This document shows positions 45,247 through 56,548 of a stretch of DNA of 64,000 nucleotides, piece after piece; positions within the stretch are counted from its first letter, which is position 1, and the number at the start of each line of letters is the position of its first letter. The stretch is from Ascoidea rubescens DSM 1968 (Eukaryota; Ascomycota; Saccharomycetes; Ascoideales; Ascoideaceae): assembly GCF_001661345.1 (NCBI RefSeq), contig NW_017962921.1, positions 629,452 through 693,451 on the forward strand, in the 5' to 3' direction. A program made the translations under genes and the position numbers. The notes under the pieces were generated by a model that saw only the letters and a list, made by a program, of their open reading frames with translations, searched no databases and had not been told where the DNA came from.

Positions 45247-45825
45247 TTGATGAGAAAGTATGAATCAAGACTAAAAAAGCACTATCTTACTATTATTGCA
45301 TCATTAATCAAAATGTGGCATTAAATTTGAGTCCTTATATGTGTTTTTTGTTTGATAGAATTCAATCAATGTGAAGAAAACTGATAATAATCAATCTTGA
45401 CCTTTTTGTCTGAAACTGACTCATCATCTGGAGAATAGGAGCTATTGCGATACAGAGAGGGAAAACACACACAAATAATAAAAAAGCAGAGCTTTAGTAA
45501 ATCAACGTGCTGTTTCCAAGAGGACATTGTGTCACAACTGAGAAAATCTTGTTTGAGATGTCGGATATTACTGTTTTGAGTAAAAGCACAGAAACGCGAA
45601 AAAATAGATACAAGTTAAATCCAAATCGAAAACAATCCGTATTAGTGGTCTCATCAGCATTATTGCTTACGTTTTGCCGCTTTGAGAATAAATATAAAGC
45701 TGTGGGTTGATGTAAGTGGTTCAGTTTTGGTTTGGTTTGATCTGGTAGGAGGTGCTCATCGTGGTATTTTGCGAGCTGCTGTTTCCACGATCCTTTGTCC
45801 TACTGGTTGCTAGCTATCAACAGCT
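45247..45825. other. Intergenic between BUD16 and kinesin relic
   Basis: About 580 bp, divergent arrangement. A 50-codon frame from ATG 45559 has no recognisable family. I see nothing else specific. Confidence 0.4.
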
Positions 45826-47721
45826 ATGACTTTACAGACGCCATTGTCGACCTCGTCCATAAACGCTAAATCTTCCTTATTGAAAATGAATTCCTTGTCG
45901 AGAACTTCATCCAGACAGCAAAATATAAAAAGTCCATCCAAACGCAACAACTCAAGACCACCTCGGCCTATTAGTAGTGGGTCCAATTTCTTTCCAATTA
46001 CAAGAACCAACTCCAATATTTCAACAGCTTCATTGGAGTCATTGGAGTCAAAACATTTAAGATCAAGATCCCAGTCACAATCGCCTTTGAAACAAAATGT
46101 AAATAATTCAACTTTAGTGTTAGAAACAAATGTTAAGAAATTCTCCCCCAGATCAAAATCTCCATTAAAAACTTCAAATCTTTTGAATTATAATAGAATT
46201 AATAACAATTATAATAGCAAGTACCAACAAGATTATTTCAATGATAATAATAATAATAATAATAATTAGTCAATGAATGTAAAAGTGGATTAATTCCAAG
46301 ACTTTGTCGAGATTTATTTGATAAAGCTGATAATTTGATTAAAATAGAGAAGATCTCTGTATCAATTAAAATTTCATATTTTGAAATATATAATGAAAAT
46401 GTTTATGATTTATTAACGAATAGTAATAATAACAATAATAAATTAAGAATAAGAGAAGATCCTAAAAGTGGGCCTTTTGTTAAAAATTTGTCAAATTTTG
46501 CAGTCACAAATTATGGAGAAATTGAGAACTACTTTAAATTGGGAAATCAAAATAGAAAGACAGCAAAGACAAAAATGAATAATAATTCTTCCAGATCCCA
46601 TGCTATTTTTACCATATCCATTAAACAAATTGAATACTTGGATATTTATAATGATATAATTAAAAACATAAAAAAATCAAAGATTCGGTTAGTTGATTTA
46701 GCAGGATCAGAACGAGTCAATTCCACAGGATCAAGTGGTGAAAGATTAAAAGAGGGTTCAAATATTAATAAATCATTGACGCATTTAGGTAGGGTTATAA
46801 ATTCGTTAAGTATTTTGAGCACCAATAATGTTATCAATGATTATGCTACTGCTAACACCACCAATAATATCAGTAATAACAGTAATACTTTGAATATCGT
46901 GGTTCCATATCGAGATTCTACATTAACATGGATATTAAAAGAAAGCTTGGGGGAGGGGGGAAATTCTAAAACCGCAATGATAGCGTGTGTTAGTCCTTGC
47001 GATTATGATGAAACATTATCAACATTACGATATGCAAATAATGTTAAAATGATAAAAACTGAGGCAAAAATTAATAACGATACAGATGAAATCAATAATA
47101 GAGACGATGAGATTAAACCAAGAAATTATGGCAATGAGAGAAAAAATCAGTTCATTAGAGTTGGAATTAGAAAATCATAGAAACTCTAATGGTATTAATA
47201 ATAGTGAACATAAGAATAGTTCTAAAAAAAATGAGAACGAAAGCCAGAAGAGTACAATTTATACGGAAAATTATATTAAAAATTACCAAAAGTTCATGAG
47301 TTTCTATGACGAAAGATTGGTGGCAGAACAGGTGAAGAACAGGATCTTGATAAACGAAATCCACAACCTCAAGTCAGAAAACTGCAGCTTGGGGAATAAT
47401 CTCAATATAATCCTGAGACAGATATGGGACAGTGAGTATGGGCAGCCCAACAAAAAAACGAAAGATGGAGGCAGAAGCACCAATAATAACAGTCATGTAT
47501 TGTCATATCTAACCTCGTTCTGTGATGGGATGAGCATTGTGAGGGAGAAAGCAATCAGGTTGCAGGAAGAAATCGAACAGAGCCTCCAGAGATTTGAGCA
47601 AGTTCCGGTACTTGAGTCCTCAGACGTGCTGGAGGACTCAGAGGATGAGGCAGCAGAAGCAGAAGCAGCAGAAACAGCAGAAACAGCAGAGGCCCTCTGC
47701 ACCAGCCCAGTGGGTCGGTAA
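45826..47721 (+). pseudogene. Broken kinesin-3 type motor gene
   Basis: Three adjoining frames reconstruct a decayed kinesin. Fragment 1 (45826-46269) is a Ser/Arg-rich N-terminal tail ending in an AAT repeat and a stop. Fragment 2 (about 46275-47180) covers only the second half of the motor: GLIPRLCRDLFDKA, SYFEIYNENVYDLL, NNSSRSHAIFTI (switch I), LVDLAGSERV (switch II), GSNINKSLTHLGRVI, VPYRDSTLTWILKESLG and YDETLSTLRYA. Fragment 3 (47086-47721) is the coiled coil, displaced by a frameshift between about 47080 and 47160. The first motor half with the P-loop (GQTGSGKT type) is absent. The PRLC..LFD and YRDSTLTWILKESLGG features point to kinesin-3 (Unc104/KIF1), a class lost in S. cerevisiae. 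No ATPase can be made as it stands. Confidence 0.8.
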
Positions 47722-48069
47722 TGACAGCGGTTGGAACACGCATCGGACTGCGCTGGGCTGCATGAATGACCTTCTCAAATGGAATCTATTCTCTAAACGC
47801 ACTGCTGCTGGCGCTATTTGTAAGGGCATAGTCGTGATCTGGCCCCGCAGTTTTCTTTTCTTCGGCCAATGTGTCAAAAGTGCCATATATAAGGAGTGTT
47901 TCTTCCTTTGGTTCCCGATCTTTTCTTGCTTCTCTTCATCTTATCCATCTTATTTCTCATACTTACTCTTCTTATTTGCCTACTGTTCTTTCGGAATACC
48001 TGCAATTGTTTTCTGCTGTTTTCTTGCCAAACTCAATTCCTACCAAACCTGCTTTTATTTCCAACCACA
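47722..48069. promoter_or_regulatory. Promoter of IF1-like gene
   Basis: A 348 bp interval with a strong TATA box (TATATAAG, 47886-47893) 177-184 bp before the IF1-like ATG. T/C-rich sequence between TATA and ATG is typical of yeast leaders. The long frame through it opens only at a non-ATG codon. Confidence 0.55.
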
Positions 48070-48411
48070 ATGTCTGCTTTTTTAGTTCCTATTCTTTCTC
48101 TCCCAGCCCAACCGGCTATCGTAATTCCCCTTATCTCAATCACCTCAAAGTCAATTGTGTGCTATATGAAGCAACAACAGCTCAGACCCTTTTCAAACAA
48201 CTCTAGTGATTTTTCCTTTGAAGACTCTTTCAACCCCAAGGTTTTCCAGGAAAGAGAACAATCCAAGGAGAATTTCTACATCAAGAAACATGAAAGGGAC
48301 TTGTTAAAGAAGCTTAAATCAGAACTAAAGGATACTACTCAAGATGATGTTTCAAGCCCCAGTGATGTTGAATCCAAATCCAAAATAGGCTCAAATGGCG
48401 AACTGCTTTAA
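48070..48411 (+). CDS. Mitochondrial F1-ATPase inhibitor (IF1/Inh1-Stf1 family)
   Basis: A 113-residue protein. Residues 1-43 look like a mitochondrial presequence (few acids, Ser/Arg/Lys, ending QQQLRPFSNN). The mature part contains the inhibitor helix NPKVFQEREQSKENFYIKKHERDLLKKLK, split here as FQEREQSKENFYIKK (about 63-77) and HERDLLKKLKSEL, matching the yeast Inh1 pattern F-x-x-R-E-x-x-x-E-(D/N)-(F/Y)-(F/Y). IF1 proteins block ATP hydrolysis by F1 at low pH or when the membrane potential collapses. The C-terminal tail is Ser/Asp-rich and shorter than a dimerising coiled coil. Inh1 and Stf1 cannot be told apart from sequence alone, so no symbol is given. ATG 48070 follows a TATA box. Confidence 0.75.
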   Translation: MSAFLVPILSLPAQPAIVIPLISITSKSIVCYMKQQQLRPFSNNSSDFSFEDSFNPKVFQEREQSKENFYIKKHERDLLKKLKSELKDTTQDDVSSPSDVESKSKIGSNGELL

Positions 48412-48976
48412 GCCATTTAAATTCTGATATTTTGACGATTCCTGCTGCTTGTTCAATTCTTGTTTCTCGATGCTTACGCCTTAATTATGCTTAAACTATT
48501 ACTAAAACTATTCATAGATTCGTTGTCAATCATACAGACTATGTTTAATATTCTATACATATCTTGATGCCGATCTTGATAATACTCACATTTGGTTTTT
48601 TTTGATCTTTTCATGAATATTTTTTTTTTTTTTTTAATTCTCATTAACATTTGTTGTTAATATCTTTTTAATTTAATTTGTCGAAGTTAAATCTTTCATT
48701 TTTTATTTTTATCGTTTTTTTTCTTCTAATAATCTTCAATTCTTTATTTATAATCTAAATTACATTTATAAAAATATATTAATATATATTTCAATGATGA
48801 TAAACTATGAAACTATGAATAGTGTAGAAAACAAAAAACAGCTTCTGATATTATTGTTATTTTAAATAATATTTATACTATAGAAATAATTCATTAAAAA
48901 TAAATTGTTTAATCCATTTCTCTTATGAGTCATTGATTCATTGATTTATTTTGAACTATCTTAAACCATTCAAAAA
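48412..48976. other. Convergent intergenic region
   Basis: About 565 bp of very AT-rich DNA between convergent 3' ends, with a long T run (about 48619-48635). No gene seen. Confidence 0.5.
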
Positions 48977-49417
48977 TTATGAAGTCTTGAATAATAAAAT
49001 TGCTAATGCATCAACGTAAAAATAAATAAAATTGCCCATCTCATGTGTAACATAACTGCCAAAATTCTTACCAACAATACAATGCCATGTAGTTCCATAT
49101 GTCTTATCCATCTCTTTCTTCAAAAATGCTGCAATATCCTTTTCTAACTTGTATTCGGTTATAGCTTGATCAGACAACTTTAGCACAAATGTTTGCATTT
49201 CTTCAACCATATCGGTATTCTTAATAACTTCTATTCAAATTTAATATAATTAAATCAAATTAATTATCCCATCATGTTAGTATTAAAACAATCTTGATAA
49301 ATCTCAAAAAAATATTTCAAACATTTCAAACATCTTCATAGACTCCAAATCAACTCATTGCAGAGCAGAATGAAATCCTCACCCACTATAAAATTACTTA
49401 CTCTTATTATCAGCCAT
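48977..49417 (-). CDS. DYN2: Dynein light chain LC8 (Dyn2), spliced
   Basis: Two exons, 49402-49417 and 48977-49230, joined give an 89-residue LC8. Exon 1 (16 nt) encodes MADNK plus one base of the next codon; exon 2 continues [13 protein letters not shown] and includes [33 protein letters not shown] and [13 protein letters not shown], the canonical LC8 fold. The intron (49231-49401, 171 nt) has GTAAGT, a TACTAAC branch box (plus strand 49276-49282) about 45 nt before the acceptor, and a TAG acceptor. Dyn2 dimers act as a hub for dynein intermediate chains and nuclear-pore Nup159. S. cerevisiae DYN2 also has introns. Without the intron the frame would begin at an internal Met and lose the first 13 residues. 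Confidence 0.93.
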
Positions 49418-49919
49418 CTTGAATACAAAAACAAATACTCTCTATACTAATTACAACAACCTAATGATATCGATTGATATATCTATTATCTTCTCGTAAC
49501 TTCTGGTTTTTAAGAACTTGTAATAGCTTTTGATTTCAAATCTACAAAGAAAAAAATAATTATAAAATTTCCCAAAATTCCTGCGACCGCCCGCAGCCGG
49601 ATTCACTTCAACAATAATCCAGAGGATCGCCGCTTTTTTGGGAAAAAGACTCAACCCGGCGAAATTTACTATGTAAAAACCTCTTTCAGTCACTAAAAGT
49701 TTCTCCAAGCTCAAAGCACACAGAGATAATTCGGAATTTCCTTCTTCCAAAAAGGGCCCAGATAAAAAGCTCCCATTTCAATCTCAATACAAAATTCACC
49801 AAGTTCACCAAAAGAAGCAGAAGAAGCAGAAGAAGCAGAAAAAGAAAAAAAAACCTATAACCCTTGTTCTAATATTCACTAAAAAACAAAGTTTTGCAAA
49901 ATAACCTTCAGATTTTGCT
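49418..49919. other. Intergenic: DYN2 promoter
   Basis: About 500 bp. A 99-codon frame on the minus strand (49451-49750) starts with TTG and was rejected. A GAAGAAGCA purine repeat lies at 49814-49840. Confidence 0.45.
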
Positions 49920-52163
49920 TTACTTTTTAAACTGAAAGGTGTCTTCTACTTGATATTTATCATCAAACAACTTCTCCATCTGTTGAACATCATTAATATA
50001 ACTTACCATATTGAAATCATCACCAACTTCCTCATTTTTACTATCCAAGTTGGCATTAAAAACGTATTTTCCCTTTTTTCTTTCATCTAAATAAAATTCA
50101 AATAGCTTGTTGCCATTTTTTTTCAATGAATTTATTAAGTCTGTTGTCAAATTTATCTTAATTATCGTAAATTCATTTAAATTGTTATAAACTGCAACCT
50201 TTAAATAATTTAAATTCAAGTGTAAATGATTGTTTATATCAAATATCCAATTAGTACCAACTATTTTATAATTGTAATTGTAATTTTTCTTATTGTTAGC
50301 TTTTGATTTATCTTTATTATCAAGATTAATTGTCACTGGATTGATATTGAATATTGGTTTAATTAAAATTGGTTTAGGCCAGTTTAAACACCAAATAATT
50401 AAATCAGATAATGTTGTAATCAACAATAAATTTTTTAAAAAGGGGTTTTTATGCCATTTAATCGATATTATCTTTGAATTGGTTTTAATAATGGCTATAG
50501 GCAAGTTATTTATATCACTATCACTATTATTATTTTCATTATTATTTTCATTATAAATTTCATTATGATTGATATCAAAGATAAATAAAAAATTGTCAAA
50601 CAAATTGTATTTTATTGCAATCAAATTATTATAGTCAATTAAATGCATCCTCAAGCTCATAAAATGATCATAATCATAGTTAATATCGAAAAATAATGAT
50701 AAATTATCAACCAAATTAAATTCAACTAAATCTCTATTTATAGTCTTATCAAAATCAGTACAACTATCATTATGGTCACTATCACCTTCGTTCAATATAC
50801 CGTTAATATTGACATTGTTATAATTAAAAAAAGAAGCATTCTGGGATCTAATATAAAAATTGACAAGATTTGTATCCAAATTTAAAAAGTTATTTGAAAA
50901 AATATCTTTTAACTCAACTTTTTTATCCATTTTCCAATACCTTAAATTTAGGTTAGATAAACTAGATAAATTATAAATCAAAGAAATTTTGAAAACTTTC
51001 AGTAGTTTAAAACCATTTGAAATATTTAAAACAAAAATTTTTTTATAGTTTAGTTTATCAAAACATAATTCAAATAATACTAATAAATTATTTAAATTAT
51101 TTGCTAGACACCACTTGAAATTTAAATCATAATGAAAATTGAGAAGTTTTTGATATATTAAATTACCAAATAAATCAACAATCTTTAAATAAATTTTTCT
51201 GAAATTTAAATCAATACAAGATAAAAATAAACCATCGAATGACCAATTTAAATACAAAATATTATTCATTAATAAAGTTGATAGATTCATTTCATTGTAT
51301 AATTGAATGGTACAACTATTATTATTTCCATTTCCATTTCCATTGCCATTGCCATTGCCATTGCCATTGCCATTGCCATTATCATTATCATTATCATTAT
51401 CATTATCATCATCATCATTATTATTATTATTATTGTTAGATACTAAATTTGATAAAACATTTTTACCATCAATAACTGACAATAGTGATGAAATATTATT
51501 ATTGAAGGAAAAATTTTTTTTAAAAACATGATTGAAACTCAAGGAGTGAATTGAGTTGAAAATTATAATATTTTTATTACCATTATCATGACTATTGTTA
51601 TCAAGTGATATTAATTTGGTTGTAGCTTTGTTTTTGTAAAAAAGTATCAAATTCTTATTATCATTATTAAATAACCAATAGAATTTTTCAATAATTAAAC
51701 TAATACCTGAAATTTGCTTTTGATACACAAAATTTAAATAATCTTTATTAAAAATATCATAAATTTTAATTAAATTTAAATTATCAAAAAAAACTCCAAA
51801 TTTCATTGAAAATTTCTTATTATTAGATTTTAATGGCTGGAATTTTATTGAATGAACATGGAATTTAACAGAAAAATTTGTTCTATTAAATACTCTATCA
51901 GTATTATCATCGCCAAGTAGGTTTATATCAATCAAATCAATTATTCTAACGTTTGTATAATCAATCAATGATATTATGAATAATTTTAAATTAGTTGAAA
52001 CATACGTTAAAAATTTCCCATCAGGTGAAATTACAGGTAGCAATTTATTAGCAAAGTTATTATACTCTGTAAAGCTGCAAATAAAATTCAAATCATTGCT
52101 GCTAGTTTTCTTGGAGTCATTGCGCTTTGTTTCTTTCCTGACTTTGAAAATACTTCGATTCAT
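49920..52163 (-). CDS. WD-repeat protein, possibly WRAP73/Wdr8-like
   Basis: A 747-residue protein rich in Asn, Leu, Ile and Phe with degenerate WD-type beta-propeller blades. An early segment resembles the Wdr8 start (FANKLLPVISPDGKFLTYVS). Later blades include LYLNWSFDGLFLSCIDL, FMSLRMHLIDYNNLIAIKYN, FLFIFDI and ISIKWHKNPFLKNLLLIT with LIIWCLNWPKP, matching the order of WRAP73/Wdr8. That protein pegs microtubule minus ends at spindle poles (S. pombe Wdr8 with Msd1 and Pkl1). An Asn/Asp then Asn/Gly tract at about 243-282 is microsatellite-encoded (51322-51435). The sequence is very divergent, so the name is tentative. Start ATG 52163; divergent from SHE4. Confidence 0.65.
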   Translation of the reverse strand: MNRSIFKVRKETKRNDSKKTSSNDLNFICSFTEYNNFANKLLPVISPDGKFLTYVSTNLKLFIISLIDYTNVRIIDLIDINLLGDDNTDRVFNRTNFSVKFHVHSIKFQPLKSNNKKFSMKFGVFFDNLNLIKIYDIFNKDYLNFVYQKQISGISLIIEKFYWLFNNDNKNLILFYKNKATTKLISLDNNSHDNGNKNIIIFNSIHSLSFNHVFKKNFSFNNNISSLLSVIDGKNVLSNLVSNNNNNNNDDDDNDNDNDNDNGNGNGNGNGNGNGNGNGNNNSCTIQLYNEMNLSTLLMNNILYLNWSFDGLFLSCIDLNFRKIYLKIVDLFGNLIYQKLLNFHYDLNFKWCLANNLNNLLVLFELCFDKLNYKKIFVLNISNGFKLLKVFKISLIYNLSSLSNLNLRYWKMDKKVELKDIFSNNFLNLDTNLVNFYIRSQNASFFNYNNVNINGILNEGDSDHNDSCTDFDKTINRDLVEFNLVDNLSLFFDINYDYDHFMSLRMHLIDYNNLIAIKYNLFDNFLFIFDINHNEIYNENNNENNNSDSDINNLPIAIIKTNSKIISIKWHKNPFLKNLLLITTLSDLIIWCLNWPKPILIKPIFNINPVTINLDNKDKSKANNKKNYNYNYKIVGTNWIFDINNHLHLNLNYLKVAVYNNLNEFTIIKINLTTDLINSLKKNGNKLFEFYLDERKKGKYVFNANLDSKNEEVGDDFNMVSYINDVQQMEKLFDDKYQVEDTFQFKK
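51322..51435 (-). repeat. Hexanucleotide/trinucleotide repeat coding Asn-Gly and Asn-Asp
   Basis: The plus strand reads ATTTCC, then ATTGCC repeats, then ATTATC repeats, then ATC/ATT. On the coding strand this gives alternating Asn-Gly, Asn-Asp and then poly-Asn in the WD-repeat protein. It is a compound in-frame microsatellite. Confidence 0.92.
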
Positions 52164-52810
52164 TAGAACAGATCATTTTGTTTTGTTTTGGTGTGTTAAA
52201 AGCTGCGGGACTTTTTTGATGTAAATCTAGAATAGGGCTATTGAGAATTAATGAACCCTAGAATCGCGTAAAATAAATACACAGAAAAATTAAGTCACGA
52301 TTTGATCTTTTACTGAAGACTATCTGGCTTATGTAAATCTAATTTATATAATTGAAATTGTTTCGAGACCATCAAGACAGCAAAATGTAGTATAAAATTA
52401 TTGTGAAAACAAGATAAAGCTGCAGCTGGAAAATATTCAACGTTGTTGAGCCAAATCCGTAATTAAGTAACATAAAACTGACCGCCGCAGAACGGCCGGA
52501 ATATACAATTTTTGATTAGCGGGTAATGCCGGAGAAGTTTGGTTGATTTTCAGTGATACGCCACAAAGAACACTGGTGTTCGTCAATAAAAATAAAAATG
52601 CTCGCTAAGTATTCTTTAGCACGTGACTAAAACAGAAAAACTGTTTTAGGAATGTAGTGGCTTGAGAAAACAACAATCCAAAACGTCTTTCGGAGCCTGA
52701 GAAAAGAAGAGAAGAGAAGAGAATTCTTTGCCATTATTGAATGAAAATTGATAGCTGATAATTAACAGTTGCTGCACCGGACGTATTGTTACGATATAAA
52801 TCTGGTGATT
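52164..52810. promoter_or_regulatory. Divergent promoter WD protein / SHE4
   Basis: A 647 bp shared promoter. It contains CGGGTAA (52520-52526), a match to the Reb1 general regulatory factor core, and CACGTGAC (52620-52627), reverse GTCACGTG, matching the Cbf1 core RTCACRTG. Both lie in the half nearer SHE4, 190-290 bp from its ATG. Assigned by consensus only. Confidence 0.5.
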
Positions 52811-55789
52811 ATGGAGAACTTCAGGTCCTACGAGTTGAAAGATGCTGAAATTGAGTTTTTTGAACAGTTGTATTGTTCCAAGTATCCATATAAAAAAAAT
52901 GCAGACAGCGAAGAAGTTGCAAGAGTTAATAATGGTATTGCCGAAGATCTTGAAAACACTCTCAAAACTCAGCTTGATAGCATATATACAGACAAAAAAA
53001 CACAGGAGTTACAGCCAAACAATACAAATATCGTTGATGAATCTAAAGTTGATCGGCTCATAGAGGAAAATCTTGATAAATTAAATCTCTTTTTTCAAAA
53101 CATTCAAAAAATAGTTGATGAAAAAGACTCTGTTTTTTTGATTTTTAATGTTTTGAAATACGATTTAATACTGAATTTCCAAGTTTCAAAGAAACTCTTA
53201 TTGAAAATTGATTTCAGTCTTTTTTTTGAAGATAGTGACAATGAAAATGAGGATACTAGTATTGATATAAATAATTTTAACCATAAATATAATATTGAGA
53301 ATTATTTAGTGAATTCAATTTTAATTTTAATCAAAAATCTATCATCAAGTCAATTTACGCCTTTAAAATTGAAGTTTTTGCATGCTTTTTTAAATTATTC
53401 TTTAAACAATCTCTCGAATAGTCTATCTTTTATCAATGATAGGAACCTATTTCTTTTGATTACTGAAAAGTTTATTAATGGATCTAATCAAATTTTGTTG
53501 AATAAGATTAAATTTGATTTGTTGATTCTATATCATTTAATATCTTTTCAAGAGAATTATCTTTTAAATTCTTACATCATACCTAATTTAGATTTCTTAA
53601 AACAACTAATTAAAATCATGATTCATCTTTCAATATTTCGGAATTTTGATTTTCAATCAAACATTATTAATCAGATAAACTCATTAAATTTCTTTATTTT
53701 AATCAATTTAATCAATAATTATCAAAATGAAATGAACTCTTTATCAATTAATGATTTAACTAATTTAATTATTAAAAGTTTAAATACTCAGCTATCTTTT
53801 AACATCAATTCTAATTTAAATTTAATCATGCTACTCAAGTTTTTGATTTTAGTTATTCCGGTTTTAAATTCTTTAATTCCTAAAATTCTATTAAATTATA
53901 AAACTTATTTGATTGATTTATTGAATAATTACAATAAAGTCATTGGTAAATACAATCCTATTCAAAATAACGAAGATAGTGAAAAGAATGAAAATATTAT
54001 AAAGGAATCTTATTCACATGTTAACATTTTAATCTTATTAAATGATTTAATATTGATTGATCAAAATTCAAAATATTTAATCATTAATGATTTATTTTCA
54101 ATTTTACTGAATTTTTCTAATTTTCATAATCCAAATTTTAAAAATAAAGAGAATATATTAGATAAATCAAATGAATCAATTTTTTTATTATCAAATTTAA
54201 TTTTGATTAAAGTTTATAATATTTTATCCAGTATTTCTTCAAATGATTCAAACAACTACAATATAACTAATGAGAATATTGATATTTCTCAAATTTTCGA
54301 TAAATTATGCAATGAATTATTAAAAATAAATAAAGTTGGTACTTTAATGAATATCAATGACTTCAACACTTCGATTTTAATTGAATCATTTGCATATTTA
54401 TCATTGATTAATTCAGTGAAATCTAAACTATTTGAATTTGAAAAACCAAAAATTGAGGTTGAAGTCCAAGCTGAAACTGGAACTAAAATTGAAGTTAAAA
54501 GTGAAGCTAAGTATAATTTTTACATGATTATTAAAGTGCTTTATAAGACTTTAGTTGCTAATTTTACAATTGATAATTTGTTACATCACAACGAAAAAAT
54601 TTTTGGATTAATTTTATTTTTTTCGAATTTAATTTCGTTTAATGATATCTATAAATCCAAAGATGAAAAAACTCAATTATTAAATTCATTGAAACATAAT
54701 AATATTAAAAAATCTGCCTTAATGTTAAATGAAGAAAAATATTATTTAAAGAATGATAAAAATATAAGAAAATTAATCAATTTATTATTAAATGAAACGA
54801 CACCATTTATTGGAAACTCTAAAGGGAATTTAATTTCAATTTTTTCGGATAAGAAAATTCAATTTGATAAAATTTCCTCAAATTGTTTAAATCAAATAAT
54901 TAAAATTTTTTATAATATATCATTGGAAAGATCTTTTAGAAAGATTTTGGTTAAAAATGGGGCACTTAATTTTATACTCAAATATTTAATTCAATTAGAT
55001 AATGTTATTAAAAGCAAAGGTAGAGAATATATTAATATTGAATTTCGAAATTATGCATTAAGAGGTTTAAATAAAATATTGATTTCAGTTGATCCCAATT
55101 TGATTTTTCAAAAATATTCAAATGTGATTGTTATACCTTATTTAAGTGAATTGTTAACGAATCAGGTGGATTCTAATAAGTTGGATATCTTTGAGGCATT
55201 GCTATCGCTAACAAATCTAGCCTCGATTGAAGATAATAAATTGAAGAATAAAATTTGTGCTGAAAATTTCGAGACTATTCACGATTTTATTATTTCAGAT
55301 GATGATTTAATTGCTCAGAGAGCGCTAGAATTAATAGGAAATTTAATCACTAGTCCTTCCACTGCAGAAAAATATTTTGATTTAGACAACAGAAAATCAG
55401 TTAATAAATTGGAAATTTTAGTGAATATAGTTGATCATGTTAATATTAATGTGGGCATCGCAGCAATCAATATATTTGCTATTATTAGTGATTTTGATAT
55501 TATTAGCGAAAGGTTAACCAGAGAACGATTAGGATTAAAACTTTGTGATATTATTTTTCGAAAATACAATGAAGAGTACAATGAAGAGTTTATTCAAAGA
55601 GCTACCTATGTTATTTATAACTTTGTTGAAAGCTATCAAGATAAAAAATTTGGAGAAAAATTGGTTAAAGATGGAAATCTTCGAACAGGAATAGAGAACA
55701 TTCTCTCTAATTGTGCAGATGAAGAGATTTCTAATATAATTGCAATGACAATCAGCAAACTTTGGCAAAAACAAAGAACTATTTATTAA
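52811..55789 (+). CDS. SHE4: UCS-domain myosin chaperone She4
   Basis: A 992-residue alpha-helical ARM-repeat protein. The C-terminal third (about 690-992) has the UCS (UNC-45/Cro1/She4) signature: ILVKNGALNFILKYLIQLDN, NYALRGLNKILISVDPNLIF, DIFEALLSLTNLASIEDN, ALELIGNLITSPS and FIQRATYVIYNFVESYQD. UCS proteins bind and stabilise myosin motor domains; She4 is needed for Myo1, Myo2, Myo3/5 and Myo4 function, endocytosis and ASH1 mRNA localisation. The N-terminal two-thirds are Asn/Leu/Ile-rich helices with low sequence conservation. It is longer than the 789-residue S. cerevisiae protein. The upstream frame starts at TTG; ATG 52811 (MENFRSYEL) is preferred. Confidence 0.88.
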   Translation: MENFRSYELKDAEIEFFEQLYCSKYPYKKNADSEEVARVNNGIAEDLENTLKTQLDSIYTDKKTQELQPNNTNIVDESKVDRLIEENLDKLNLFFQNIQKIVDEKDSVFLIFNVLKYDLILNFQVSKKLLLKIDFSLFFEDSDNENEDTSIDINNFNHKYNIENYLVNSILILIKNLSSSQFTPLKLKFLHAFLNYSLNNLSNSLSFINDRNLFLLITEKFINGSNQILLNKIKFDLLILYHLISFQENYLLNSYIIPNLDFLKQLIKIMIHLSIFRNFDFQSNIINQINSLNFFILINLINNYQNEMNSLSINDLTNLIIKSLNTQLSFNINSNLNLIMLLKFLILVIPVLNSLIPKILLNYKTYLIDLLNNYNKVIGKYNPIQNNEDSEKNENIIKESYSHVNILILLNDLILIDQNSKYLIINDLFSILLNFSNFHNPNFKNKENILDKSNESIFLLSNLILIKVYNILSSISSNDSNNYNITNENIDISQIFDKLCNELLKINKVGTLMNINDFNTSILIESFAYLSLINSVKSKLFEFEKPKIEVEVQAETGTKIEVKSEAKYNFYMIIKVLYKTLVANFTIDNLLHHNEKIFGLILFFSNLISFNDIYKSKDEKTQLLNSLKHNNIKKSALMLNEEKYYLKNDKNIRKLINLLLNETTPFIGNSKGNLISIFSDKKIQFDKISSNCLNQIIKIFYNISLERSFRKILVKNGALNFILKYLIQLDNVIKSKGREYINIEFRNYALRGLNKILISVDPNLIFQKYSNVIVIPYLSELLTNQVDSNKLDIFEALLSLTNLASIEDNKLKNKICAENFETIHDFIISDDDLIAQRALELIGNLITSPSTAEKYFDLDNRKSVNKLEILVNIVDHVNINVGIAAINIFAIISDFDIISERLTRERLGLKLCDIIFRKYNEEYNEEFIQRATYVIYNFVESYQDKKFGEKLVKDGNLRTGIENILSNCADEEISNIIAMTISKLWQKQRTIY

Positions 55790-55928
55790 AAAAGAAAAAA
55801 TGGAAGATGATTAATAAATATTACGTTATTAATCGATGGATTTATTGGGTTGATTTTCTCACAAAAGGGGAAAAGAATAGAAAAGAGTAAAATGAATACT
55901 AATATTTTTTTTTCAATTGTAAATCTAT

Positions 55929-56548
<620 letters not shown>

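Noticed and set aside
45559-45710. A 50-codon ATG frame upstream of the kinesin relic
   Set aside because: No family, no conserved features, and it lies within a divergent promoter interval.
49451-49750. A 99-codon minus-strand frame upstream of DYN2
   Set aside because: Starts at TTG and lies in the DYN2 promoter; its composition does not look like protein.
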